NCBI RefSeq assembly: GCF_009428905.1
Contig: NZ_WHYR01000041.1
Coordinates: 1-32,524 of the forward strand
Direction of reading: 5' to 3'
DNA: 32,524 bases
Origin: Desulfofundulus thermobenzoicus
GTDB taxonomy: Bacteria; Bacillota; Desulfotomaculia; Desulfotomaculales; Desulfovirgulaceae
The notes beneath the pieces are model-generated. The model worked only from the letters and a program-made list of their open reading frames with translations. It made no database searches and was not told the origin of the DNA. Below are positions 8,039 through 15,486 of this stretch, one piece after another. The stretch's first letter is position 1; every line of letters begins with the position of its first letter. The position numbers and the translations under genes are program-made.

Positions 8039-8758
8039 GTGAAGATAGCTTATTTTGACTGTTTTTCCGGTGTCAGCGGCGATATGCTGCTGGCCGCCTT
8101 CATTGATCTGGGGCTGCCCCTTGAACAGCTGAGCAAAGAACTTTCCAGCCTCGGCCTGGACGAATTTCACCTGGAAGCTTCGCGGGTTTCAAAATGCGGT
8201 ATTTTCGGGACAAAACTGAATGTCGTCGTCCATGAAAATGGTCATCACCACCACCGTCACCTGGGCGAGATTGTGGGGATTATAGGGCGGAGCGGTCTTG
8301 ACGACTGGGTCAAGGACAAGTCCATTAAAATATTCGAAAACATCGCTGCAGCCGAGGGCAGAATCCACAATTTACCAGCCGATAAGGTTCATTTCCATGA
8401 AGTAGGGGCGGTGGATTCCATAGTTGACGTGGTGGGTTCCGTTCTGGCCGTTAGGTTGCTGGAAATAGAGCGCGTTTATTCCTCCCCGCTGCCGATGGGG
8501 AGGGGGTTTGTCAGCACGGCCCACGGAATGGTGCCCCTGCCGGCGCCGGCCACCGCCGAACTGCTTAAGGGAGTACCGGTGCACTGGGTAAACAGCGAAA
8601 AGGAGCTGGTTACTCCCACCGGCGCAGCCATCTTAGCAGTCCTGGTCAGTGAGTTCGGCTACTTCCCGCCGGTACGCTGGGAGCGGATCGGGTACGGCTG
8701 TGGCAACAGCGACCGGAAAGTTCCCAACATGCTGAGAATATTTACGGGATGGTCCTGA
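8039..8758 (+). CDS. Stand-alone LarC N-terminal domain (LarC1)
   Basis: 239 residues. It carries the LarC start KIAYFDCFSGVSGDM, a His-rich nickel-binding stretch (HENGHHHHRHLGEI near residue 65), VHFHEVGAVDSIVD, and the SPLPMGRGFVSTAHGMVPLP and ELVTPTGAAI motifs. The protein ends at the point where full-length LarC continues into its C-terminal domain. Only 13 bp separate its stop from the convergent regulator gene, so no LarC2 domain can follow. GTG at 8039 gives the family-typical N-terminus; ATG at 8015 would add eight residues overlapping larB. Function probably depends on the separate LarC2-like protein or on the full-length LarC at 13386. Confidence 0.85.
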   Translation: MKIAYFDCFSGVSGDMLLAAFIDLGLPLEQLSKELSSLGLDEFHLEASRVSKCGIFGTKLNVVVHENGHHHHRHLGEIVGIIGRSGLDDWVKDKSIKIFENIAAAEGRIHNLPADKVHFHEVGAVDSIVDVVGSVLAVRLLEIERVYSSPLPMGRGFVSTAHGMVPLPAPATAELLKGVPVHWVNSEKELVTPTGAAILAVLVSEFGYFPPVRWERIGYGCGNSDRKVPNMLRIFTGWS

Positions 8759-8771
8759 GCGCCGCACCATT

Positions 8772-10061
8772 TTAGTTTACGTGGGTCTTGTTTTTCCTGT
8801 AGTCGGTAGCGGTAACCCCCGTCACATTCTTGAAGATCCGGCAAAAGTAATTGCTATCCGGATAGCCTACTTGCCTGGCCACTTCTTTCACTGGAAGGCG
8901 CAAGTCCAGTAATTTTTTTGCTTTCTCCACCCTAATCAGGGTTAGATAGTCCGAAAAAGTATAGCCGGTTTCCTGTTTGAAAACAGTGGAGAGATAAACG
9001 GGGTTCAGATAAACTGACTGGGCCACCTCTTTCAGGCTTATTTTCTGATTGTAATTATTCTCCAGATAGTTGATCACCTGCTGCGCTATCTGATAGGGTC
9101 GGGAAAACACCCTGTTTTCGTCTATACTATCGATGTGAATTATATTGTATTTTTCATTGCCTGCTCTAGCTGCAGCAGCCTTCAAGCCGTATTTCAACGC
9201 CCTGCAAGCTTCTGCATAGGACTGGTGAAGGGATTCAACATTGTTATAAACCCTTCCAATGCCTATATTGATCGTGGCGCCACCTTGCCCGCATATAATG
9301 CCGGCAAGCGCCCTGGCCAGGTTAATGGAGGTTTCCTGGACACAGGCTTCTGATGCAGGAATAGCTGATAGACAAACTAATTTTTTATCCATTTGCTCTA
9401 TTAGCAGGGGAAAAGAGGCATCCTTTACGGATATGTTTCTTGTTTTTTTTGATTTATAGCCCGATAGCTGGCAGTCTGAGCTGAATACCAGGCAGATATT
9501 GGGCAGCCGGTCTTCGGAAAACCACGGTTCACCGTCTGGGGGCGAAATAATCTGCAGCTTCTGCCACAGCTGGCGAGGGGATAAAGCTGTTCCCGCAACC
9601 AACTCGTTAACCAAAAATTCTTCAAGGGAGCAAAACAGTTCCTTCTTGATCTGCTCTTCCCTCTGGTTATTCTCGATGAATTGTTTTATCTCCTCGCTGC
9701 ACATTTCAATGGTGTTAATTAGATCTTCCCGGCTGACGGGCTTCACCAGGAAGTCCCTGGCCCTGCAGCGCACGGCTTCCCGGGCAAAATCAAAGCGGCC
9801 GTAGGCGGTTAGAAAAATGATTTTGCAGTTGGCATTAAATCTGCTTATTTCTCTTGCCGCGCTTATTCCGCACAGACCCGGCATTTTTATGTCCATCAGG
9901 ATAATTTCCGGGCTGTGCTGCCGGGCCAGCTTAACAGCCGTGCGGCCGCTGTCGGCTTCCAGGATATCGTCGAACAAGAGTGGGGAACTCTCCAGCATGA
10001 GGCGGATGCCCTGTCTGATCATGATTTCGTCGTCAGCGACTAATAACTTCAAAGTTGGCAC
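8772..10061 (-). CDS. AraC-family response regulator
   Basis: 429 residues. The N-terminal REC domain has acidic residues D10, D11 and E12, a phospho-acceptor D57 in LMDIKMPG and the lysine in FLVKPVSR. A central linker region follows, then a C-terminal AraC-type double helix-turn-helix (NQKISLKEVAQSVYLNPVYL, then KEVARQVGYPDSNYFCRIFK). This is the YesN architecture. GTG at 10061 puts the start 29 bp inside the end of the kinase gene, so the pair is co-transcribed and coupled. It is convergent with the eight-gene operon, a likely target along with its own promoter. Confidence 0.92.
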   Translation of the reverse strand: MPTLKLLVADDEIMIRQGIRLMLESSPLLFDDILEADSGRTAVKLARQHSPEIILMDIKMPGLCGISAAREISRFNANCKIIFLTAYGRFDFAREAVRCRARDFLVKPVSREDLINTIEMCSEEIKQFIENNQREEQIKKELFCSLEEFLVNELVAGTALSPRQLWQKLQIISPPDGEPWFSEDRLPNICLVFSSDCQLSGYKSKKTRNISVKDASFPLLIEQMDKKLVCLSAIPASEACVQETSINLARALAGIICGQGGATINIGIGRVYNNVESLHQSYAEACRALKYGLKAAAARAGNEKYNIIHIDSIDENRVFSRPYQIAQQVINYLENNYNQKISLKEVAQSVYLNPVYLSTVFKQETGYTFSDYLTLIRVEKAKKLLDLRLPVKEVARQVGYPDSNYFCRIFKNVTGVTATDYRKNKTHVN

Positions 10062-11265
10062 CAACCTTTCCGGCTTGAACGGGCAGACGCAGGGTAACGG
10101 TGGTCCCCCTGCCCGGGGTGCTGGTGATACTGATCCCGTAAGAAGGTCCAAAATGCAGCCGGCAGCGTTTCTGGACGTTAATCAGGCCGATTTTGTTTGA
10201 TTCGCTGTCCATCCTGTTTAACTGCTGCTGTATTTGCAGGAGTTTTTTGGGAGAAATACCTATCCCGTTGTCAATTACCTGTAATACAATGTCGTTGGCT
10301 TCAATGTACCCTTCCAGTTTCAAGCAGCCCCCTTTTTCCAGGGGCTCCAGGCCATGAACAACCGCATTTTCCACCAGCGGCTGAAGGGTTAACACCGGGA
10401 TGTTTAAATCCATCAACCTGGACGGAATTTTGTTGATAACCCTAATCCTGTTGTCGAAACGGCACTTCTGGATGGTCAGGTAGTTGTTGACGCTGTTCAT
10501 TTCTTGCCGAATTGAAACAAGATCCGAAGTGGCGTACAGGTTATGCCTGAAAAGCTCGGCCAGGGAGTGCACTATTTTTGGTGTCTGCCGGGCTCCCTCC
10601 ATCATGGCCAGCATCTCGATGGTATTCAGGGTATTAAATAAAAAGTGGGGGTTGATTTGATTTAAGAGGGCCTTTAACTCTATCTCCCTCAGGTGTTTTT
10701 CAAGCTCTGTTCGCTCATTTTTGCCCGCCGTCACGCCTATTTCAATAAAGCAGTTGCTGATCGCGTCCAGGGAGCGGGTGACAATATCGATTCTTTTTTC
10801 CGTCCAGGGGGCTATTTCTTCGAAATAATCCAGCAATTTCCTGGAGTCAATACCCAGGTCCCCCGCCGTTGTGACGACCCTTTGCCTGGCGTTTTCGTAC
10901 AAAGGTTGTTCAATTATTTCGCCGGCCACCAAAGCCCCCAGGCATTTTTCTTCAATCATGACGGGCACGGTGATGCTCGTCAGGCCGGCATGGCAGCACA
11001 TTTTCACAGGACCCCGCCTCTGCCTGCTTTTCGCCACGGACAGGCGGGCGGACTGGTGGCACCTGCTCAAGCCGTCCCTGGTGCTCCTTATATACCAGCA
11101 AAATTTGCACGGGCTGGTGCTCCGGGAGGTAAGGATATACTCCCCGGACGTGTCGACGAATTTCAGCCAGAGACCCTGCATTTCACTGACTGAATCAAGA
11201 ACCGGCTGAATTAATTTGAGTATCTTGCTGTATAGCTGTTCTTTATCATTTAAAGGAAATCTCAA
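10033..11265 (-). CDS. Sensor histidine kinase with PocR-like Cys-rich domain
   Basis: 410 residues with no transmembrane segment, so it is cytoplasmic. Residues about 15-150 match the PocR sensory domain: cysteines 53, 56, 69, 90 and 91 in the pattern SPCKFCWY, SRCHQSA, MCCHAGL. A LytS/YesM-type kinase core follows: the phospho-acceptor region QINPHFLFNTLN (His207), then N300 in ENAVVHG and DNGIGIS. PocR domains are known to sense small organics such as 1,2-propanediol. The start is TTG at 11265, behind GGAGTGA. The ligand here is unknown. Confidence 0.9.
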   Translation of the reverse strand: MRFPLNDKEQLYSKILKLIQPVLDSVSEMQGLWLKFVDTSGEYILTSRSTSPCKFCWYIRSTRDGLSRCHQSARLSVAKSRQRRGPVKMCCHAGLTSITVPVMIEEKCLGALVAGEIIEQPLYENARQRVVTTAGDLGIDSRKLLDYFEEIAPWTEKRIDIVTRSLDAISNCFIEIGVTAGKNERTELEKHLREIELKALLNQINPHFLFNTLNTIEMLAMMEGARQTPKIVHSLAELFRHNLYATSDLVSIRQEMNSVNNYLTIQKCRFDNRIRVINKIPSRLMDLNIPVLTLQPLVENAVVHGLEPLEKGGCLKLEGYIEANDIVLQVIDNGIGISPKKLLQIQQQLNRMDSESNKIGLINVQKRCRLHFGPSYGISITSTPGRGTTVTLRLPVQAGKVGANFEVISR

Positions 11266-11303
11266 GAGATTTCACTCCATTTTTAAATTCTATCGTACGT
11301 AGT

Positions 11304-11331
11304 ATTATATATTCTACCTGAAAGGCGACAA
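11304..11331 (-). promoter_or_regulatory. Promoter of the two-component system
   Basis: On the minus strand TTGTCG (11326-11331), a 16-bp spacer and TATAAT (11304-11309) lie about 40 bp before the kinase start. The small palindrome CGTACG at about 11294-11299 sits near the expected transcription start. Confidence 0.6.
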
Positions 11332-11498
11332 ATCCTCTCTCCCCGCACCCTTCCGGAAAGATTAATGCGAAGAAGGCAGGATTCATCCGGAAATTTTAGA
11401 AAGAATAAATATAGGCGGTTTTCTGGCGGGTATGAAGAGGGGGCCCGTACTCATTCTGCTACCCACTATCTGCCACAGACGGAATGTTATCAGCTTTT

Positions 11499-11646
11499 AG
11501 GGCAGCCTTGACTGCCGGGGACCCCGCACGTGGAACAATGGATAACCGACCGGGGCTTGCCTCTTGCCCATAGCATGTTCCCCGGAGCCGCCCCGTCGGC
11601 GGTTTTGATTATCCACGTGCGGGGTGGCAATCAAGGCCGCCGCCCT
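11499..11646. repeat. 148-bp foldback repeat between the two-component system and larE
   Basis: The outer arms are imperfect inverted repeats of about 36-40 nt. They include a perfect 14-nt pair (11521-11534 with 11612-11625, core CCCCGCACGTGGA) and an outer pair AGGGC...CCTTGA.TGCC. Pairing continues inward (GGATAA/TTATCC, then CCGA-CGGGG/CCCCG-TCGG), so most of the element could form one long hairpin. No T-run follows on either strand. It could be a small non-autonomous element or a structured leader of larE. The rest of 11266-11791 holds the kinase promoter and the larE ribosome-binding site, and otherwise nothing I can identify. Confidence 0.75.
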
Positions 11647-11791
11647 GAATTGAAATTCGCTAAAAATCACGAGCAAGAAGGACTAATTGTCCAATCTTAG
11701 GGTGTCAACCCGCACTATGGCTGGCTTTTGTTCAGGCACGGCTGCCGGGGCTGCCGTTGCCGCATCAGTTCAGCCAACCCGGGAGGAAAAA

Positions 11792-12631
11792 ATGTTGGAA
11801 AGTGCCAGGTACAAAAAGGAGAAGGTAATGGCCATTCTCCGGGAATTACAAAGCGTTGCCGTGGCCTTTTCCGGCGGGGTGGACAGCAGCCTTTTACTGG
11901 CCCTGGCCGGGGAAGCCTGCCCGCAAAGGGTGGTGGCCGTAACGGTGGATTCGCCCATTTACGGGCACCGGGAAATGGATGCTGCCCGGCTTCTGGCCAG
12001 GCAACTGGGAGTGGAGCAGGTAATGGTGGCCGGGCGCCAGCTGGACGACCACCGGTTCCGTGCCAATCCTCCGGACAGGTGTTATATTTGCAAATCATTA
12101 ATCTACAAAGACCTCAACCTTTTGGCCCGGGAGCGGGGATTTTCCGCCGTACTGGACGGAGCAAATGCCGATGACCTGGCCGATTACCGTCCCGGTCAAA
12201 AGGCGGCCCGGGAGGCCGGTGTGCGCAGTCCCCTGCAGGAAGCCGGATTGACCAAAGAAGAAATACGCCTGCTGGCCCGGGAGATGGGTTTGCCCAACTG
12301 GCACAAGCCGGCTTCCCCGTGCCTGTGCACCCGCATTCCCTACGGGGAAACCATCACCCCTGCCAGATTACGCCAGGTGGAGGAAGCCGAAAATGTGCTG
12401 CAGCAAATGGGCTTTTACCCGGTCAGGGTCAGGCACCACGGCCCGGTGGCCCGGATCGAGGTCCCCGAGGAACAGCTGCCCCGCCTGCTCCTGAAAGATA
12501 CCCGCCGGGCTTTGCTCGATGCATTGACCCGTTCCGGTTTTACCCATATCACCGCCGACCTCGACGGCCTGCAAAGCGGCAGCATGAACAAAGTTCTGCC
12601 GCCGGACACAGGGAAGGGATCCGCCCGATGA
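11792..12631 (+). CDS. larE: LarE, sulfur transferase of NPN cofactor synthesis
   Basis: 279 residues. LarE converts the two carboxylates of the LarB product to thiocarboxylates. The PP-loop SGGVDSS is at residues 27-33. Four cysteines fall in two pairs, C97/C100 (RCYICK) and C177/C179 (PCLCTR). C177 is at the place of the sacrificial cysteine of the Lactiplantibacillus enzyme; the extra cysteines hint at the cluster-based catalytic variety. ATG at 11792 is five bases after GGGAGG. An upstream in-frame start at 11687 would add 35 residues but has no good ribosome-binding site. It is the only LarE in the window and overlaps larB by four bases. Confidence 0.93.
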   Translation: MLESARYKKEKVMAILRELQSVAVAFSGGVDSSLLLALAGEACPQRVVAVTVDSPIYGHREMDAARLLARQLGVEQVMVAGRQLDDHRFRANPPDRCYICKSLIYKDLNLLARERGFSAVLDGANADDLADYRPGQKAAREAGVRSPLQEAGLTKEEIRLLAREMGLPNWHKPASPCLCTRIPYGETITPARLRQVEEAENVLQQMGFYPVRVRHHGPVARIEVPEEQLPRLLLKDTRRALLDALTRSGFTHITADLDGLQSGSMNKVLPPDTGKGSAR

Positions 12632-13389
12632 CGCCGGACAGGCTGCGTTCCCTGCTGGAACAACTGCAGCGGGGACGGATAGACGTGGAACAGGCCCTGG
12701 AGGCACTGCAAAACTGGCCTTACGAAAACCTGGGTTTCGCCCGGCTGGATCACCTGCGGGCTTTACGCCAGGGTTTCCCCGAAGTGATCTTTTGTCAGGG
12801 AAAGACCGTAGAGCAGGTGCAAAAAATCTTCCGGCACCTGGCCGGTGCGGGCGGCCCCGTTCTGGCCACCCGGGCCACCGGGGATATGTATGAGGCCGTA
12901 AAACAGGTATGCCCGGAGGCCCTTTATCACCACCCGGCCCGCTGTATTGTTCACCGGGCGCCCGAAAAGCCCCTTTTCCCCGGTACCGTGCTGGTGATCA
13001 GTGCCGGCACGGCCGACCTGCCGGTGGCCGAGGAGGCCGCCGTGTGTGCCCTGGCCATGGGCAACCCGGTGGAGAAATTGTATGATGTGGGTGTGGCCGG
13101 CCTGCACCGCCTGCTGGACAACCAGCACCGTCTGGGCCGGGCGGCGGTGATCATTGTGGTGGCCGGCATGGAAGGAGCCCTGGCCAGTGTGGTGGGCGGT
13201 TTAACCAGCCGCCCGGTTATTGCCGTGCCCACCAGCGTCGGTTACGGGGCCAGTTTCGGGGGCCTGGCCGCCCTGCTGGCCATGCTCAACAGCTGCGCCT
13301 CCGGTGTGGGCGTGGTGAACATAGACAACGGTTTTGGCGCCGCCGCCCTGGCCACAGCCATAAACCGCCTGTTGAAAGGGGATAAATGA
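12628..13389 (+). CDS. larB: LarB, NaAD carboxylase/hydrolase (copy 2)
   Basis: 253 residues. All LarB landmarks are present: PEVIFCQGKTVEQV, ISAGTADLPVAEEAAV, YDVGVAGLHRLLD, VAGMEGALASVVGGL, AVPTSVGYGASF, LNSCASG, NIDNGFGAA. The ATG at 12628 overlaps the larE stop (ATGA). The frame is open much further upstream (to 12319), but that part is the out-of-frame shadow of larE. It is closely related to the copy at 7258 and differs mostly in being more GC-rich. larC follows with another ATGA overlap, so larE-larB-larC is one tightly coupled operon. Confidence 0.95.
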   Translation: MTPDRLRSLLEQLQRGRIDVEQALEALQNWPYENLGFARLDHLRALRQGFPEVIFCQGKTVEQVQKIFRHLAGAGGPVLATRATGDMYEAVKQVCPEALYHHPARCIVHRAPEKPLFPGTVLVISAGTADLPVAEEAAVCALAMGNPVEKLYDVGVAGLHRLLDNQHRLGRAAVIIVVAGMEGALASVVGGLTSRPVIAVPTSVGYGASFGGLAALLAMLNSCASGVGVVNIDNGFGAAALATAINRLLKGDK

Positions 13390-14588
13390 TGCGTATTGCC
13401 TATTTAGATTGTGTAGGTGGGATCAGCGGGGACATGACCCTGGGGGCGCTGATTGACGCCGGGGTAAATGCCGGTGAACTGGTGGGAACCCTGCGCACCC
13501 TGCCCCTGCAGGGTTTTGAAATTGCCGTGCGGGAGGAAGTGCGGGGAGGCTGGCGGGGTACCCGGGTTATTATATCCCAGGATGGGACTGAGCAGCCCCA
13601 CCGTCACCTGGAACAAATATTGTCCATTATTGACGGCGGTAATCTTCCCGGCCCGGTTAAGGACAATGCCGTGCGTGTCTTTCAAAGGCTGGCCGAAGCG
13701 GAAGGCCGGGTGCACGGTATTGAACCGGAGAGGGTACATTTTCATGAAGTGGGGGCGGTGGATTCCATCCTTGATATTGCGGGCAGCTGTTTGGGTCTTT
13801 TCCTGCTGGGTGTGGAAAGCCTCCATTGCTCCCCCTTGCCCACAGGTTACGGCACAATTCGCTGTGCCCACGGCATAATGCCGGTGCCGGCCCCGGCCAC
13901 GGCCGAATTGCTCAAGGGTTTGCCCCTGCGGCCGGTGAATGTGGAGGGGGAGCTGGTCACCCCCACCGGAGCGGCCCTGGCTTCCACCCTGGCCGACAGC
14001 TTCGGTCCCATGCCGGCCATGCAACTGGAAAACACCGGCTATGGCCTGGGCAGCCGGAACTACGCCCTGCCCAATTACCTGCGTCTTTTTGTCGGTCACA
14101 AGTTGGACGAGCAAAGGCCGGTCATGGCGGCAGAGGAAGAGGTGCTGGTTCTGGAAACGGATGTGGACGATATGAACCCTGAATGGTTACCTTACGTGGA
14201 TGGCCTCCTGCGGCAGGCCGGCGCCCTGGATGTGTTTTTACTGCCATCAATCATGAAAAAAGGGCGGCCGGGTACAAGGATGTCCGTTTTATGCCCCCGC
14301 CACCTGCAAAAAGAGATGCTGGAAATTATTTTCCGGGAAACCACCACCCTGGGGGTGCGGACGCGCCGGGAGCAGCGCCACATTCTCCAGCGGAAGCTGC
14401 TGCCGGTCACCACCCCATGGGGCACGGTAAATGTAAAAATAGGCTATCTGAATGGTGATCAGCCCGTTCAGATCAGCCCCGAATACGAGGATTGCCGGCA
14501 GGCGGCCGGCAGTAGCGGCGTTCCCATCCAGGAGATATACCATTTCGCCCGCCAGGCGGCATTAAAACAGTTCTCTAAAACCCTTTGA
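13386..14588 (+). CDS. larC: LarC, full-length nickel insertase (cyclometallase)
   Basis: 400 residues with both domains in one frame. The N-terminal part has RIAYLDCVGGISGDM, PHRHLEQI, VHFHEVGAVDSILD, AHGIMPVPAPATAELL and ELVTPTGAAL. The C-terminal part has ETDVDDMNPEWLPYV, LLPSIMKKGRPG and FRETTTLGVRTR. It needs no programmed frameshift, unlike the Lactiplantibacillus larC1/larC2. LarC installs nickel using CTP to complete the NPN cofactor. Two consecutive ATGs (13386, 13389) are possible starts. The gene converges on parB with a parS-like site between them and no clear terminator. Confidence 0.95.
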   Translation: MMRIAYLDCVGGISGDMTLGALIDAGVNAGELVGTLRTLPLQGFEIAVREEVRGGWRGTRVIISQDGTEQPHRHLEQILSIIDGGNLPGPVKDNAVRVFQRLAEAEGRVHGIEPERVHFHEVGAVDSILDIAGSCLGLFLLGVESLHCSPLPTGYGTIRCAHGIMPVPAPATAELLKGLPLRPVNVEGELVTPTGAALASTLADSFGPMPAMQLENTGYGLGSRNYALPNYLRLFVGHKLDEQRPVMAAEEEVLVLETDVDDMNPEWLPYVDGLLRQAGALDVFLLPSIMKKGRPGTRMSVLCPRHLQKEMLEIIFRETTTLGVRTRREQRHILQRKLLPVTTPWGTVNVKIGYLNGDQPVQISPEYEDCRQAAGSSGVPIQEIYHFARQAALKQFSKTL

Positions 14589-14604
14589 CGTTTCACATGA
14601 AACA
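14589..14604. other. parS: parS-like centromere site
   Basis: CGTTTCACATGAAACA matches the 16-bp parS consensus TGTTTCACGTGAAACA at 14 of 16 positions and keeps the palindromic GTTTCA.ATGAAAC form. It sits in the 19 bp between the larC and parB stop codons. ParB loads at such sites as a CTP-dependent clamp. Confidence 0.8.
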
Positions 14605-14607
14605 CGG

Positions 14608-15486
14608 CTAACGCAACAGCAAACTGATTATTTCCTCCAGCTGTGCCCGGCTTTCATAACAAATTTCGATTACTCCGGTACCACCCCGCCGGGAACGGAT
14701 ATGCACCGCCGTACCCAGGGCGCCGCCGAGCATGGCCTCCATGGATTCCATCTCTTCGTTTGTATGGCTAACGCTGCCGGAACCGCTCCTCCGTCCCTTT
14801 TTTTCCTGCTGATCCCCGTCCTGGCCGGCATATCGCCTTACCAGTTCCTCCGTATCCCGCACATTTAAACCGGCGGCCACCACTTCCCTGGCCGCCGCTA
14901 TTTGTTTATCCGCATCTTCCAGGGACAAAACGGCCCGGGCGTGACCGGCGGTAATTTGTCCATTACCCAGCATTTCCCGCACTTCATCGGGCAGCCCCAG
15001 CAAACGCATGGTATTGGCTATAAATGATCTGCTCTTACCCACCTTGCGGGCCAGTTCCTCCTGGGTCATACCAAACTCATCGATCAAACGCCGGTAAGCC
15101 ATGGCTTCTTCCAGCGGGTTCAAGTCCTCCCGCTGGATATTTTCTATTAAAGTAACGGCAGCCGCTTCCACCTCGTCATAATCCCTGACCAGCGCCGGAA
15201 TAAATTCCTCACCCAGGGAAAGGCAGGCCCGCCAGCGTCTCTCCCCGGCAATCAACTCGTACTGCCCCCCCGGCAGGGGTCGCACCACAATGGGCTGCAC
15301 CACACCATGTTCCCTGATGGAACTGGCCAGTTCCTCCAGCCTGGCATCATCCAGCAATTGCCTGGGCTGGCGGGGGTTCGGCCGCACACTGTTTACGGGA
15401 ATCTGCCGCAAACTGCCCGCCAGATCCGGTTCCACCACCGGAATCAACGCATCCAACCCTTTACCCAAGCCCCTTTTTTTAGTCAA
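14608..15486 (-). CDS. parB: ParB/Spo0J chromosome partition protein
   Basis: 292 residues. The N-terminus has the ParA-contacting segment KKRGLGKGLDALIP, then the CTP-binding ParB domain (PNPRQPR, GVVQPIVVRP, AGERRWRA and ENIQREDLNPLEEA). Next are the KorB-like helix-turn-helix (MTQEELARKVGKSRSFIANT) and ITAGHARA. The C-terminal dimerisation segment ends at the stop. The start is TTG at 15486, overlapping the end of parA, so translation is coupled. It acts in origin segregation and SMC loading. Confidence 0.95.
   Translation of the reverse strand: MTKKRGLGKGLDALIPVVEPDLAGSLRQIPVNSVRPNPRQPRQLLDDARLEELASSIREHGVVQPIVVRPLPGGQYELIAGERRWRACLSLGEEFIPALVRDYDEVEAAAVTLIENIQREDLNPLEEAMAYRRLIDEFGMTQEELARKVGKSRSFIANTMRLLGLPDEVREMLGNGQITAGHARAVLSLEDADKQIAAAREVVAAGLNVRDTEELVRRYAGQDGDQQEKKGRRSGSGSVSHTNEEMESMEAMLGGALGTAVHIRSRRGGTGVIEICYESRAQLEEIISLLLR

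Noticed and set aside
8015..8771. Programmed frameshift joining LarC1 to LarC2, as in Lactiplantibacillus
   Set aside because: No LarC2 sequence follows the LarC1 stop; the convergent regulator gene begins 13 bp later. The LarC2-like gene lies upstream instead.
12319..12627. A 103-residue N-terminal extension of the second LarB
   Set aside because: It is larE read in another frame. The LarB family starts near the ATG at 12628, which overlaps the larE stop.
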